A DNA stretch of 64,000 nucleotides. Source: Treponema sp. GTDB taxonomy: Bacteria > Spirochaetota > Spirochaetia > Treponematales > Treponemataceae. Below, one piece after another: positions 16,406-25,506 of the stretch. The notes beneath the pieces were generated by a model that had not been told where the DNA came from, searched no databases, and saw only the letters and a list, made by a program, of their open reading frames with translations. Both the position numbers and the translations under genes were made by a program. The stretch covers positions 62,001 to 126,000 of the forward strand of contig JAFXSM010000020.1 in assembly GCA_017525605.1 (NCBI GenBank), given 5' to 3'. Numbering within the stretch: position 1 is the stretch's first letter; every line of letters begins with the position of its first letter.

Positions 16406-16858
16406 ATGGGAGATTCAAACGAAACACCGGTCATGCCGGTAGACGCATCTGCAAACCTTGACGGGGTGTTCAGCAATGACAAATTCACGGTGCGATATCC
16501 GGCTTCGCTCAAGCAGAAAGATGTGCTCGGCTCGGATTTGTTTTTTGAAGACGACAGCGGGCTTGTGACGATAAGCGGCACTTACAATACCGAGGGAACA
16601 ACTCTTGAGTATTTCAAGGACTTCGCTGAAAACATGGTGTGCGCCATAAAAGGTGCGGGAATGAATCCTGAGGCACCTGTGGTAAAAGGCAAGCGATATG
16701 TCATAAAAGCCACAGACGAGGACAACATCGCATACAATTATTGCGTCATGAAGGCTGACCAAATCGGAATAATGGGTGAATTCCGTTTTCCGAAAGATGA
16801 AGCGTCCGATTACGAAAAATACGTCGGAGCATTCATCAATTCGATAGAATTCAAATAG
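16406..16858 (+). CDS. unknown soluble protein
   Basis: Not recognised. 150 residues, acidic, with no signal peptide or membrane segment. The pattern DKFTVRYPASLKQKD, then VTISGTYNTEGTTLEYFKDF, then AFINSIEFK resembles the PsbP/DUF-type fold in which a short protein ends in a strand FINSI-F, but this is only a resemblance. The start is firm: SD AAGGAGG 8 nt before ATG 16406, with TATAAT-like sequence just upstream. It stands alone before the tandem repeat block. Confidence 0.7.
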   Translation: MGDSNETPVMPVDASANLDGVFSNDKFTVRYPASLKQKDVLGSDLFFEDDSGLVTISGTYNTEGTTLEYFKDFAENMVCAIKGAGMNPEAPVVKGKRYVIKATDEDNIAYNYCVMKADQIGIMGEFRFPKDEASDYEKYVGAFINSIEFK

Positions 16859-16891
16859 GAATTCGGATTTATCAACGCCTGGTAGAATCCG

Positions 16892-17176
16892 AAAAAATCT
16901 GAACGCACGGCAGGGAAATGCAAAACGCTCTGCCGTGAACGCTTGCTTCCACTACACAATGCTTAGAACACACCAGCACCCGGCAAACCGCCACCGTCCA
17001 CACGGAAAGGTACGAACGAAGTTCGTGCCGTGAACGCTTGCATCCACTACACAATGCTTAGGACACACCAGCACCCGGCAAACCGCCACCGTCCACTAAG
17101 AAAGGTACGAACGAAATTCGTGCCGTGAACGCTTGCATCCACTTCGCAACGTTTCGGACACATTAGCACCTGGCAA
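16892..17176. repeat. 95-bp tandem repeat, about 2.5 copies, with internal hairpin
   Basis: Fills the gap between the unknown gene (stop 16858) and trkH. The marker TGCCGTGAACGCTTG recurs at 16931, 17026 and 17121, a 95-bp period. Each unit contains GGTACGAAC-GAA-GTTCGTGCC, a 9-bp stem with one G-U pair. The block ends at the trkH stop. It opens with a diverged copy of the upstream terminator hairpin. A second locus of the same family, in opposite orientation, lies at 34806-34951. Confidence 0.85.
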
Positions 17177-17180
17177 GCGA

Positions 17181-18623
17181 CTACTTCCAGTAATCCGGCA
17201 AAAAGAAAATCAGAAGGTTGTAGAGTTCAAGTCGGCCGGCAATCATTGCGAAGCAGTAGAGGAGCTTGAGTCCGCCGTTCAGAAAGCCGTAGTTTGACGT
17301 TGGGCCGAGAGTGCCGAATGCGGGTCCGATGTTTCCGACCATGGAAAGAGAGGCGGAAAGGGAAGTGATTATGTCGAGACCGCTCAAAGTTCCGAAAAAT
17401 GCGACGAAGAAAACAAACGCAAAGTAGACGAACGCGAATGAACTTACGCTGAATGCAAGCTCGTTCCGGCCTGAATTTCCGTTTAATCTGACGGAGTAAA
17501 CGCCGTGCGGGTGCAAAAGGCGCATCATCTCGTTTTTTGCGTGGCGGATGAGGACGCACCAGCGAATCACCTTGAAGCCGCCCGATGTTGAGCCAGCCGA
17601 GCCGCCGACGAAAAACAACGCGAAAATCACGAACTGTGCGGCAGACGGCCAAAACGTATAATCCGCCGTCATGTAGCCCGTCGTCGTCATAATCGCCGCA
17701 ACCTGGAATCCAGAAAAGCGCAATGCCGTAAAAAAGTTTTTGTAATACGGAATCAGAATCAGCGCGATGAGAAATATCGAAGCGAAAAACACGAGCAGAT
17801 ACGCCTTCAATTCCGTGTTCTTCCGAAGCTCGCTGAATTTCCGCAAGACAAGATAATAGTAGAGGCTGAAATTTATGCCGGCAAGGAACATGAAAGCGAA
17901 GCAGACAATTTCCACCGAAAGAGAGCCGTAGCTTCCGACGCTTGCATTTTTGGTTGCGAATCCGCCAGTTCCGAGAGAAGAGAACGCATACGAGAGGGAA
18001 TCGATAAAATCGAGTCCGCAGATTTTCAGTGCGATTACATGAAGAAGCGTGAGCACGCCGTAGATTAGCCAGAGCATTTCGGCGGTGTTCGCCATTTTCG
18101 GGGTGATTTTTCCTTTTTCAGGTCCTGTCGATTCTGCCTTAATCAAGTTGAATCCGCCAACGCCGAGCAGGGGAAGAAGCGCGACCGTAAGAGCAATCAC
18201 TCCCATTCCGCCGAGCCAGTGCATTTCGCATCTCCAGAGGTTCACGCTCCTCGGAAGGGATTCCACATCGGAAAGAATCGTGCAGCCTGTCGTCGTGAAT
18301 CCAGAGCAGCTTTCGAAGAACGAATCGACGAATGACGGAATCGCGCCGGAGAGAAAAAGCGGAAATGCGCCGAAAAGCGAAATCGAAATCCATGCAGTCG
18401 CGACGAACAAAAATACGGAGCGTGTCGAAAAGCGCACCGAAACTTTCCGGCCGAGAATGAAAAAAACTGTGCCGAGAACAACAGAAATAATCATCGGGAT
18501 TGCAAATGCTGGAATCACGGAAGATTCGCCGCAGTAAAAAGCGACCGAAATCGGAAGCAAAAGCGAAAGCCCGATTACGGAGAGAATCACAAAAATCATT
18601 CGGAAAAAGGCGAAAACGTTCAT
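17181..18623 (-). CDS. trkH: Trk potassium uptake transmembrane subunit TrkH
   Basis: K+-conducting subunit of the Trk system in the inner membrane; 480 residues with about 10-12 hydrophobic helices. The four pore-loop filters are visible as TTGCTIL, SLGTGGFAT, TTTGYMT and VGNIGPAFG. Its ATG shares one base with the trkA stop (TAATG), so the two are translationally coupled in an operon HAD phosphatase-trkA-trkH. The conduction and gating roles are from the family. Confidence 0.95.
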   Translation of the reverse strand: MNVFAFFRMIFVILSVIGLSLLLPISVAFYCGESSVIPAFAIPMIISVVLGTVFFILGRKVSVRFSTRSVFLFVATAWISISLFGAFPLFLSGAIPSFVDSFFESCSGFTTTGCTILSDVESLPRSVNLWRCEMHWLGGMGVIALTVALLPLLGVGGFNLIKAESTGPEKGKITPKMANTAEMLWLIYGVLTLLHVIALKICGLDFIDSLSYAFSSLGTGGFATKNASVGSYGSLSVEIVCFAFMFLAGINFSLYYYLVLRKFSELRKNTELKAYLLVFFASIFLIALILIPYYKNFFTALRFSGFQVAAIMTTTGYMTADYTFWPSAAQFVIFALFFVGGSAGSTSGGFKVIRWCVLIRHAKNEMMRLLHPHGVYSVRLNGNSGRNELAFSVSSFAFVYFAFVFFVAFFGTLSGLDIITSLSASLSMVGNIGPAFGTLGPTSNYGFLNGGLKLLYCFAMIAGRLELYNLLIFFLPDYWK

Positions 18624-20038
18624 TATTCAAATCTCTCCAAAACGTGCTGGCTGTCGGTTTTCGTTGTTATGACGACGAGTTTGTCGCCGGCGTTCAGAAC
18701 TGACGCACCGCTGAGTTTCGCATAAGACTCCTCGTCTTTTTTGTGCCCCATGAGAATCAGGAATTTTCCTGGGTCTGAAATTTCCATGAGCTTCTTTCCT
18801 TCGACTTTGGAATTCTCACCGACTTTCACCTCGACAATTTCAAGGAATCCGCCGTTCACAGTGTGTATTCCAGAGACTGACGAGCCGCGAAGATGGCTCA
18901 TAATCGAATCGACGACTGTATCGCGGACGGGAATCGCAACGTCGATTCCGAGTCTGTGCGCAATCGCTCCGTATGCGTCGGACGCGACGAGCACGATGCT
19001 GTTTTCGACTCCGAGAGATTCGATGTACGCCGCGGTCACGATGTTCTGCTCGTAATTGGAAGTCGAGCAGATGAGAAGGTCGAAATCGTCAATCTCCTCT
19101 TCCTCGATGAATCCTTCTTCCGTAACGTCCGCATTGAAAACTTTCGCAACGCCCGCGAATTTCTCCTCGGCAACGCTCGCCCGCTCAGCATCGCTTTCGA
19201 TTATGACGAACTTTGCACGCTGACGGCGGAAGAATTTCTTTTCGCCAAGCTGCTTTTCGCCAAGCCGCTCCGCAACAAGGGTTCCTATTCTGCCCGCACC
19301 GACGAGCGCGATTTTGCTGATGTTTTTGATTTTCGAACCGCACAGATTCAAAAATTCCTCAAGGTGCTGGCGTTCGAGAAGAAGCCCGAGCACGTCGCCC
19401 GCGTTCACAATCGTTTCTCCATACGGAAGCGAAGTCACTCCGCCACGCTCGATGTACGCGACAAGGAATTTTTTGTCCGTGAGTTTCCAGAGATTTTTGA
19501 GCGCAGTTCCGTCGAAGGGGCTATCTGCAACGACGTTGATTCTGAGTATTTCATACGGCGAGTTGTCGAATTTCAGAGAATCCATAATCGAATTCTTTTC
19601 TATTGAATTCACAATTGCCTGCGCCGCCTCGAAATCGGGGTTCACCATGAAATCGATTCCGTAGAGCGGCCTGTTGTTTTTCGTGAACGACGAATGCTTC
19701 TTCGCAGCCTCCGCCGTGTTGATGTAATATGCGTAATTCCTGACACGCGCGATTTTAAGGATTTTCGGATAGACCGAATCGACGAGCGAGCAGGTAATCA
19801 TGTTCACCTCGTCATCGGCAGTCACGCAGACGAGGGCATCGGCATCGGCAATTCCGGCATCTTCAAGAACTGCAAGGTTGTTTCCGTCAGCAAGAATCGC
19901 GCCGCAGTCGAGCCTGTTTTCCGCATACGCGACCGCATCTTTGTTGTTGTCGATTAAAACAACGTCGTTTCTTCCGTCAACGAATCTCTTTGCAAGCTGA
20001 ATTCCGGTAAAGCCGGCACCGATTATGAAAATCTTCAT
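18623..20038 (-). CDS. trkA: Trk potassium uptake regulatory subunit TrkA
   Basis: Cytosolic NAD(H)-binding gating ring of TrkH. Two RCK_N Rossmann domains (KIFIIGAGFTGIQLAKRF at residue 2; KIALVGAGRIGTLVAERL near 243) are each followed by an RCK_C domain (NAGDVLGLLLE; NAGDKLVVITT). The length (471 aa) is typical. It overlaps the upstream HAD gene by 4 nt (ATGA) and trkH by 1 nt. A 9-residue basic insertion (KKFFRRQRA) sits in the second Rossmann domain. Confidence 0.95.
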   Translation of the reverse strand: MKIFIIGAGFTGIQLAKRFVDGRNDVVLIDNNKDAVAYAENRLDCGAILADGNNLAVLEDAGIADADALVCVTADDEVNMITCSLVDSVYPKILKIARVRNYAYYINTAEAAKKHSSFTKNNRPLYGIDFMVNPDFEAAQAIVNSIEKNSIMDSLKFDNSPYEILRINVVADSPFDGTALKNLWKLTDKKFLVAYIERGGVTSLPYGETIVNAGDVLGLLLERQHLEEFLNLCGSKIKNISKIALVGAGRIGTLVAERLGEKQLGEKKFFRRQRAKFVIIESDAERASVAEEKFAGVAKVFNADVTEEGFIEEEEIDDFDLLICSTSNYEQNIVTAAYIESLGVENSIVLVASDAYGAIAHRLGIDVAIPVRDTVVDSIMSHLRGSSVSGIHTVNGGFLEIVEVKVGENSKVEGKKLMEISDPGKFLILMGHKKDEESYAKLSGASVLNAGDKLVVITTKTDSQHVLERFE

Positions 20039-20868
20039 AGAACGAATTTCTCCAGGAAGCGACCGACTCCGCTTTCGTTGTTGTCGAATTCAGTCACGAA
20101 ATCCGCGATTCCTTTTATGTACTCGTTTCCGTTTTTCATCGCGACTCCGTAGCCGCATTTTGAAATCATCGACTCGTCATTCATTCCGTCGCCGAACGCC
20201 ATCGATTTTTCGACTCCGAATCCGAGCCTTTCGCAAAGCCACGAGACCGCCTCGCCCTTTCCGCAGTCCGGCGGCAGAATTTCCAGAAAATACGGCTTGC
20301 TTGTGAAAATGACGGCTTTCTCCTTGAATTCGTCCTTCATTTTTTTCATAAGCTCCTGTACTTTCTCAGGATTTTTCGGGTCGCACGGAACGAGCATCTT
20401 CGGAGAGCCTTTCGACAGCATCGCAGGATAATCGTCTTCCTGTACGCCTTTCACTTTGCACAAATTGATGTCCATCTCGATCCACGGTGTGAGCGTCCCG
20501 TAGTGGATTGTGTCCGTCGAATAGATTTGCGTCTGCAATCCTGCCTCGCGTGCCATTTCGTCAGCCCGAAGCAGAATCTCGCCTTTGACTTTGTTGCAGA
20601 GAATCTGCACGCGCTTATGCATGTCGAACACGCTGCATCCGTTGATGGCGATAACGTAGCGTCCTTCCTCGTGGCCAGCAATTTCAAGACGGCGGACGAA
20701 AGGAACAATGCCGGCTTCAAGCCTTCCTGAGCACAAAACAACATAAATGCCGCGTTCCGCACATTTTCTGAGCGCAGCAACATTCTCGTCTGATATTTCC
20801 GCTTTGTCATTGAGCAGAGTGTCGTCCAAATCTAGAGCAATAAGTTTCACATCAAGTTTCTGATTCAT
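20035..20868 (-). CDS. HAD-family Cof-type phosphatase
   Basis: 277-residue HAD IIB hydrolase, probably acting on sugar phosphates or flavin-type small phosphates. Motif I is LDLDDTLLND (nucleophile Asp, acid/base Asp), motif II is CSGR, and motif III/IV is the Lys-Gly-EAV segment followed by AFGDGMNDESMI. It heads the operon with trkA and trkH, an association of unknown meaning. ATG 20868 lies 6 nt after TAAACT, so it appears leaderless. The exact substrate cannot be read. Confidence 0.88.
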   Translation of the reverse strand: MNQKLDVKLIALDLDDTLLNDKAEISDENVAALRKCAERGIYVVLCSGRLEAGIVPFVRRLEIAGHEEGRYVIAINGCSVFDMHKRVQILCNKVKGEILLRADEMAREAGLQTQIYSTDTIHYGTLTPWIEMDINLCKVKGVQEDDYPAMLSKGSPKMLVPCDPKNPEKVQELMKKMKDEFKEKAVIFTSKPYFLEILPPDCGKGEAVSWLCERLGFGVEKSMAFGDGMNDESMISKCGYGVAMKNGNEYIKGIADFVTEFDNNESGVGRFLEKFVL

Positions 20869-20874
20869 AAAAAT

Positions 20875-20880
20875 AGTTTA
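20875..20880 (-). promoter_or_regulatory. -10 element, leaderless HAD-trkA-trkH operon start
   Basis: TAAACT on the minus strand, then ATTTTT, then ATG 20868. No SD. Confidence 0.5.
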
Positions 20881-20917
20881 TCATCTTTATTGATTTTTAT
20901 GGGGATTTCGCTCCTAG

Positions 20918-20942
20918 GGCGATAATTCTTATCGAACAGGGG
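20918..20942 (-). repeat. dispersed CCTGTTCGATAA motif
   Basis: Minus-strand CCCCTGTTCGATAAGAATTA resembles the copy at 16213 (CCTGTTCGATAAATTC). A flanking GCGATAA/TTATCG pair gives a small hairpin. Confidence 0.4.
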
Positions 20943-21005
20943 CAAGTTGTGCACATTTTTAAAGTTTCCATTCAGAATTTATCAGAATTTACAGAAAAAA
21001 CGGAG

Positions 21006-21038
21006 TTATCTACATGAGTTATCCACAATTTATTCACA
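21006..21038 (+). promoter_or_regulatory. three clustered DnaA boxes over the hrpB start
   Basis: TTATCTACA (21006, one mismatch), TTATCCACA (21019, perfect) and TTATTCACA (21030, matches TTATNCACA), in the same orientation and 11-13 bp apart. The ATG of hrpB (21014) lies inside. Further inverted boxes lie at 21598 (TGTGGATAA) and 21670 (TGTGGATAG). Confidence 0.6.
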
Positions 21039-23482
21039 AACTACCGATAGTTAATTACCTCGATGAGATATGTTCCAAGCTGAAACAATCAAAAAGCCGT
21101 TTTCTTGTACTCACGGCAGAAACTGCGGCAGGAAAATCTACGGCACTGCCGGTCGCGTTGCTTGAGCATTTTGAAGGAAGAATTCTTATGACGGAACCGA
21201 GAAGGCTTTCTGCGGTCGCAGTCGCAACACGCGTCTCGGAAATACTCGGAGAAAATGTCGGAGAAACAGTCGGCTACACGCTCCATCTTGAATCGAAAAA
21301 ATCGGACGCAACACGGCTGGAAGTGCTTACAGAAGCCATTCTGACGCGAAAACTGCAGAGCGACGCGCTACTTGAGGATGTGAACGTCGTCGTCCTTGAC
21401 GAATTCCACGAGCGTTCCGTTCATCTTGATTTGGCACTCGCATTTCTGAAGCAGGCAATGGACCTGCGCGACGACTTGTATGTCGTCATCATGAGCGCGA
21501 CAATCGATGCCACACCGATAGCAGAATTCCTGAATGCCGAGACAATCAGCATAAAAGGCAGGCTTTTTCCTGTTGAAACTGAGTATTGTGCAGAAAATGT
21601 GGATAACTCTGTGATTTCCTTATTAACTAACAAACAGTCGTTAGTTAACCCGTCCGAAAATCTAAAAAATGTGGATAGATTGTGCACAACTGCAAATGAT
21701 TTTGAAAATTCTTCTAAAGAATTCTCCGAAATTCACCGATGCGACTCGATTCTCGTTTTTCTTCCCGGAATTTACGAAATAAACAAAGCGAAATCTTCAA
21801 TAGAAGAAAAACTTCGCGCACTCGGCATGGAAAACGACGTGGAAATTCTCGTCCTGCATTCCTCGGTGCCGCTCTCATCGCAAAAGAAAATCCTCGTTGG
21901 CGCAAAGAAAAGCGAGCCGCGCCGCGTCATTCTCTCATCGGCAATCGCGGAAACGTCGCTCACAGTTCCCGGAGTGTCGATTATCGTCGATTCAGGGCTT
22001 TCCAGAATCAGCAGGATGGACGTTTCGCTCGGAATGGAAAAACTGGTCACGGAAAGAGAAAGTGAATTCAGCGCGGAACAGCGGAAGGGACGGGCGGGAC
22101 GAATGATGAGCGGTCGGTGCATACGGCTTTGGAAAAAGAGCGACGTTCTGCAAAAATCAACTCCGCCGGAAATTTTACGGACTGATTTGGCGCAGCTCGT
22201 CCTTGAATGCGCAAAGTGGGGCGCGGACGAAATCGAAAAGCTCGAATGGCTCACACCACCATCAAAATCCGCATGGAACGCGGCAAAGAATCTTCTTTTG
22301 ATGCTCGGTCTAATCGACGAAAATTCAAAGCTCACGAAAAAAGGAGATGCCGCTCTCAAAATGGGGCTTCCGCCACGGCTTGCGTGCGTCGCATTGTGCG
22401 GCGAAAAAGCTATTCCGACCGTAATAAAATTCAGCGAATACGGCGACGCTTCCGACGAGCGAAAAAGGGCATTTGCGGACGACCTAAGAAAACGGCTTTC
22501 GAAAGCGAAATTCAGCGAATCAGCGGAGAAAAATTCAACGAAGGTTTCGGAAAAGGAAATTTTGCTTGCGGGGTTCCCTGACAGAATCGCGAAGAGAATC
22601 GAAGCAAAAGAAAGCGGGACGGTCTATCAGTTTCCGTCAGGAAGAAAGGCTGTCCTAAAACTAACGAACGGCAGCGAATGGATTGTCGCAATAAAAGTCG
22701 ATGCGGGTGAGACGACAGGAAAAATCTATGAATACGAAATTCTCGACTCTAATTTTGCGGAAGAATGGCTTTCGTCACGCGCCTCAGTTTCAAAAAGCAC
22801 GTTTTTGGACGAAAACATGAAAATTCAAAAGAGCGAAAAACTGCATTACGGAAAAATAATCCTCAAGGAGAAAAAGCTCCGTGCAAGCAGCGAAGATTTT
22901 TCGGACGCGGTATGTCAGACGCTGAAAGAGAAAGGTTTCAAATGGCTGAAAACAGGAAGCAAAACGGAAGAATTTCTTTCCCGTGCGATTCTCTATGCCA
23001 CCAAAAAAGGCGACGACGAATTATCGGAAAAAATCGACACGCTTTCTGAAAACGCAGAAATCTGGCTGAAACCGTTTTTGACGGGCGGGAAAATCGACGA
23101 ATCAATTGTGATTGACGCATTGCGATATCATCTTTCCGCCGAAAAAATCGACAAGGATGTTCCTTCCGAGATAAAACTACCGAACGGTCGCAAAAGAAAA
23201 ATCTCATACGAAAAAATCCAGTCGAAAGACGAGGAAGGAAAAATTCAAATCAGGCCTGTCATGGAAATCATAATCCAGCAGATTTTCGGCTGCTTCGAGA
23301 CTCCGAAAATACTCGGAATGCCTGTTCTCCTGAAACTTCTGTCGCCGGCACGCCGCCCCTTGCAGATAACCGACGATTTAGCGAATTTCTGGAACGGCGC
23401 GTGGATTGAAATCTGCAAGGAGATGAAAGGACGCTATCCTAAGCACAACTGGGACTACAGGATAGCGGAAAAAGACGAATGA
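21014..23482 (+). CDS. hrpB: DEAH-type ATP-dependent RNA helicase HrpB
   Basis: 822 residues. Helicase motif I is TAETAAGKSTALP (near residue 35), Ia TEPRRLSAV, II DEFHER (the HrpB variant of DEAH), III SAT and VI QRKGRAGRM. C-terminal HA2 and HrpB domains follow. About 40 residues between the RecA lobes (LTNKQSLVNPSENLKN...) look like an insertion relative to typical HrpB. The SD CGGAG lies 9 nt before the ATG. The cellular role of HrpB is poorly known. The 5' end of the gene carries a cluster of DnaA boxes. Confidence 0.9.
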   Translation: MSYPQFIHKLPIVNYLDEICSKLKQSKSRFLVLTAETAAGKSTALPVALLEHFEGRILMTEPRRLSAVAVATRVSEILGENVGETVGYTLHLESKKSDATRLEVLTEAILTRKLQSDALLEDVNVVVLDEFHERSVHLDLALAFLKQAMDLRDDLYVVIMSATIDATPIAEFLNAETISIKGRLFPVETEYCAENVDNSVISLLTNKQSLVNPSENLKNVDRLCTTANDFENSSKEFSEIHRCDSILVFLPGIYEINKAKSSIEEKLRALGMENDVEILVLHSSVPLSSQKKILVGAKKSEPRRVILSSAIAETSLTVPGVSIIVDSGLSRISRMDVSLGMEKLVTERESEFSAEQRKGRAGRMMSGRCIRLWKKSDVLQKSTPPEILRTDLAQLVLECAKWGADEIEKLEWLTPPSKSAWNAAKNLLLMLGLIDENSKLTKKGDAALKMGLPPRLACVALCGEKAIPTVIKFSEYGDASDERKRAFADDLRKRLSKAKFSESAEKNSTKVSEKEILLAGFPDRIAKRIEAKESGTVYQFPSGRKAVLKLTNGSEWIVAIKVDAGETTGKIYEYEILDSNFAEEWLSSRASVSKSTFLDENMKIQKSEKLHYGKIILKEKKLRASSEDFSDAVCQTLKEKGFKWLKTGSKTEEFLSRAILYATKKGDDELSEKIDTLSENAEIWLKPFLTGGKIDESIVIDALRYHLSAEKIDKDVPSEIKLPNGRKRKISYEKIQSKDEEGKIQIRPVMEIIIQQIFGCFETPKILGMPVLLKLLSPARRPLQITDDLANFWNGAWIEICKEMKGRYPKHNWDYRIAEKDE

Positions 23483-23506
23483 AAGACGAAAATCAGTCCG
23501 AGGAAA

Positions 23507-24415
23507 CTAAATCAACTCTCGGATTGCAAATGCGATGTCGCGGATTTCACGCTGGGCATGAGCGTCGCAACGGAGCGCGAAGAATCCGTCCCAATCGCAA
23601 GGGCGACCTGTCATAACGATGACGGACGCGGCTGCATTCGGAAGGACGGCTCGTGCATCCTCGGCACGCAAGTGCAATTCATCGACGAGCGCGAAATAAT
23701 CGCTTTCGATCCGTGAAAGCATCTCGGAAATTCGGTTCGTGACTTTCTCTTTTTCTTCGTCCGAGAATTCTTTTTTGTCGTCGAAAATCGGCATGATGAA
23801 ATCGATTGAGTGCCCGAATTTCTCGCCCGAAAAATTACAGTAACGCTGCGACTGCTGCGAGAACGAGAACGAGCGGTGGCGGACGAGCTGATGAGTACAT
23901 GCGCGGCTGCACACAAGCTGGAACGTACGAGAAGTGTGGAGATATTCGACCTGCTTTTTGATTTCAGAAGGCAAGGAAGAAAGATATGCGCCGTCAACAA
24001 GAGCGATTTCTGAAGAATCCGAACTAGTTTCTTCCTTTATATTTATATTTGCTTCGAAAAGGAACGGATAGAGCGATTTGAGTTTAGCGTAAAATGCGGA
24101 ATCCGCATTGCAGTTTTCGAGCCAGGCACGGACGTTCGCGGACACATATTTTTTTCCGCCGACTTCGCTCACGGAAAAGAACTTTTTGCATTTGATTCCG
24201 CTCTCGACATCGAAATCCGCACTGACAGCAAAGCAAACGCGCTCATGCTCAAGCACGGAACTGTGCCCGGATTTTGCGATGTTCGTCAGGAATTTCACAT
24301 ACGAATCGTCATTGATTTTCGAGTCCGACTTGTAGCAGACCCTGCCGCAATACTCCATTTTCTTTCCGGGAGTATCATTCACAATTTCTTTTACAGATGG
24401 TTTTACAATATTCAT
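23507..24415 (-). CDS. thyX: FAD-dependent thymidylate synthase ThyX
   Basis: Makes dTMP from dUMP using methylene-tetrahydrofolate, FAD and NADPH. The diagnostic motif RHRSFSFSQQSQRY (R-H-R-x7-S-x-R) is present near residue 178. The length of 302 aa is longer than the usual 220-260, because of N-terminal and central additions. ATG 24415 lies 6 nt after TATAAT with no SD, so it appears leaderless. It is convergent with hrpB (24-bp gap). Confidence 0.94.
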   Translation of the reverse strand: MNIVKPSVKEIVNDTPGKKMEYCGRVCYKSDSKINDDSYVKFLTNIAKSGHSSVLEHERVCFAVSADFDVESGIKCKKFFSVSEVGGKKYVSANVRAWLENCNADSAFYAKLKSLYPFLFEANINIKEETSSDSSEIALVDGAYLSSLPSEIKKQVEYLHTSRTFQLVCSRACTHQLVRHRSFSFSQQSQRYCNFSGEKFGHSIDFIMPIFDDKKEFSDEEKEKVTNRISEMLSRIESDYFALVDELHLRAEDARAVLPNAAASVIVMTGRPCDWDGFFALRCDAHAQREIRDIAFAIRELI

Positions 24416-24421
24416 GCGTCA

Positions 24422-24427
24422 ATTATA
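24422..24427 (-). promoter_or_regulatory. -10 element, leaderless thyX start
   Basis: TATAAT on the minus strand, then TGACGC, then ATG 24415. One of the clearest cases. Confidence 0.65.
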
Positions 24428-24491
24428 AATAAAAAACGAAGGATGGACATTGAAGTAAAACGAATATGATGTAGAAAGCAAAACACACCAA

Positions 24492-24525
24492 CAAAAAAGC
24501 ACGCCCCAACAAAGAGCGTGCCTTT
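24492..24525 (-). terminator. terminator of the small lipoprotein gene
   Basis: GCACGC...GCGTGC stem with an 11-nt loop, followed by TTTTTT on the minus strand. About 45 bp after the stop at 24568. Confidence 0.8.
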
Positions 24526-24567
24526 AAAACTCATGTCATTCTGATTTTGACTCAGAATCTCTTGCTG

Positions 24568-25428
24568 TTATTTTGCGTCATCAACCAAGGTTTCTGCAGA
24601 ACCTGAAACTTCCAAGTCAAAAGAAGGATTATCGCCACCGACAACTGTAACAGTCGTCCATGTACTTCCATTAGACTTTTTAAGAACGATATCGCCAGAA
24701 TCTACTTTTCCGCTAGAGCTGTTGAAGCATGAACCTTCATAATCTCCCGATGCCATGTATTTCTGAGTTTCAGAAGCAGGAATGATTGCACCGTTTGAAA
24801 GCTGTCTGTAATACAAGTACCACTTGCCCCTACTAGTTCCCTTGTAAGAGAACATAAGCTGATAGTAACAGTGTTCATAATTGCCATATTTGAATGTTGC
24901 ATCAGAAGTGTCGAAATAATGAATCATGTTCGAGTTTCCGCTTGATGCAATTTTGAATGACAAAGTTCCCTTTGCGTTCTCAGCAGAATCTGTTGAAGAT
25001 GAAGCAGATTCGTTTGTTATTGAGATTGACTTCTTTGCGACAGGTCCGAGAACAGCTTTTGCAGAAGTAGAATCTATATAGAAGGCTTTTGCAACGATTT
25101 CAGCAGATTCTGACAACTTGAATGAACCGCTGTAAATTGTCGCAGTTCCGTAATCAAAGTACGAGCCATATTCCGACTTGTCAGTCGCAGAGTCATAGGC
25201 AGTTTTGTCATAATTAACAGTTACATCGCTTCCATCAAGTGTGTAGGCAATGTAAACATCTTTGCCGTCATACTTTTCTGGAGTCGTCATCGTAACAGTC
25301 TTTGAAGACTCGTTATAGCTGATTTCAACAACCAATTCATCATCTTCTTCAGTATCCGAACATCCAAAGAAACCAAATGCGGCAACTGCAACGAGCGCGC
25401 CGCCCAAAATTTTTTTGAGATTTTTCAT
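24568..25428 (-). CDS. unknown lipoprotein
   Basis: 286 residues with a signal peptide and lipobox (GFFGC, Cys23), followed by an acidic tether (DTEEDDE). The mature part is Ser/Thr/Tyr-rich. About residues 35-135 could be one beta-sandwich (YDGKDVYIAYTLDGSDVTVNY; AEIVAKAFYIDS), similar to chitobiase/FN3-like C-terminal modules in which a DGSDPT-like turn recurs. About 150-275 form a second beta-rich domain. No catalytic motif. SD AAGGAGG 6 nt before ATG. Monocistronic, with its own terminator. Confidence 0.75.
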   Translation of the reverse strand: MKNLKKILGGALVAVAAFGFFGCSDTEEDDELVVEISYNESSKTVTMTTPEKYDGKDVYIAYTLDGSDVTVNYDKTAYDSATDKSEYGSYFDYGTATIYSGSFKLSESAEIVAKAFYIDSTSAKAVLGPVAKKSISITNESASSSTDSAENAKGTLSFKIASSGNSNMIHYFDTSDATFKYGNYEHCYYQLMFSYKGTSRGKWYLYYRQLSNGAIIPASETQKYMASGDYEGSCFNSSSGKVDSGDIVLKKSNGSTWTTVTVVGGDNPSFDLEVSGSAETLVDDAK

Positions 25429-25490
25429 AAAATCCTCCTTAAAAAGATACCTAAAATTATAATCGAATTCTAAAATTGATTAAAAGAGAA

Positions 25491-25496
25491 TAGAAT
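25491..25496 (+). promoter_or_regulatory. -10 element, near-leaderless murE start
   Basis: TAGAAT with 10 nt to ATG 25507, predicting a leader of only about 3-4 nt. No SD. Confidence 0.45.
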
Positions 25497-25506
25497 CTAT
25501 TTCATT

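Noticed and set aside
16892..17176. 95-bp repeats as a CRISPR-like or att array
   Set aside because: Units are contiguous with no variable spacers and no integrase or cas genes nearby.
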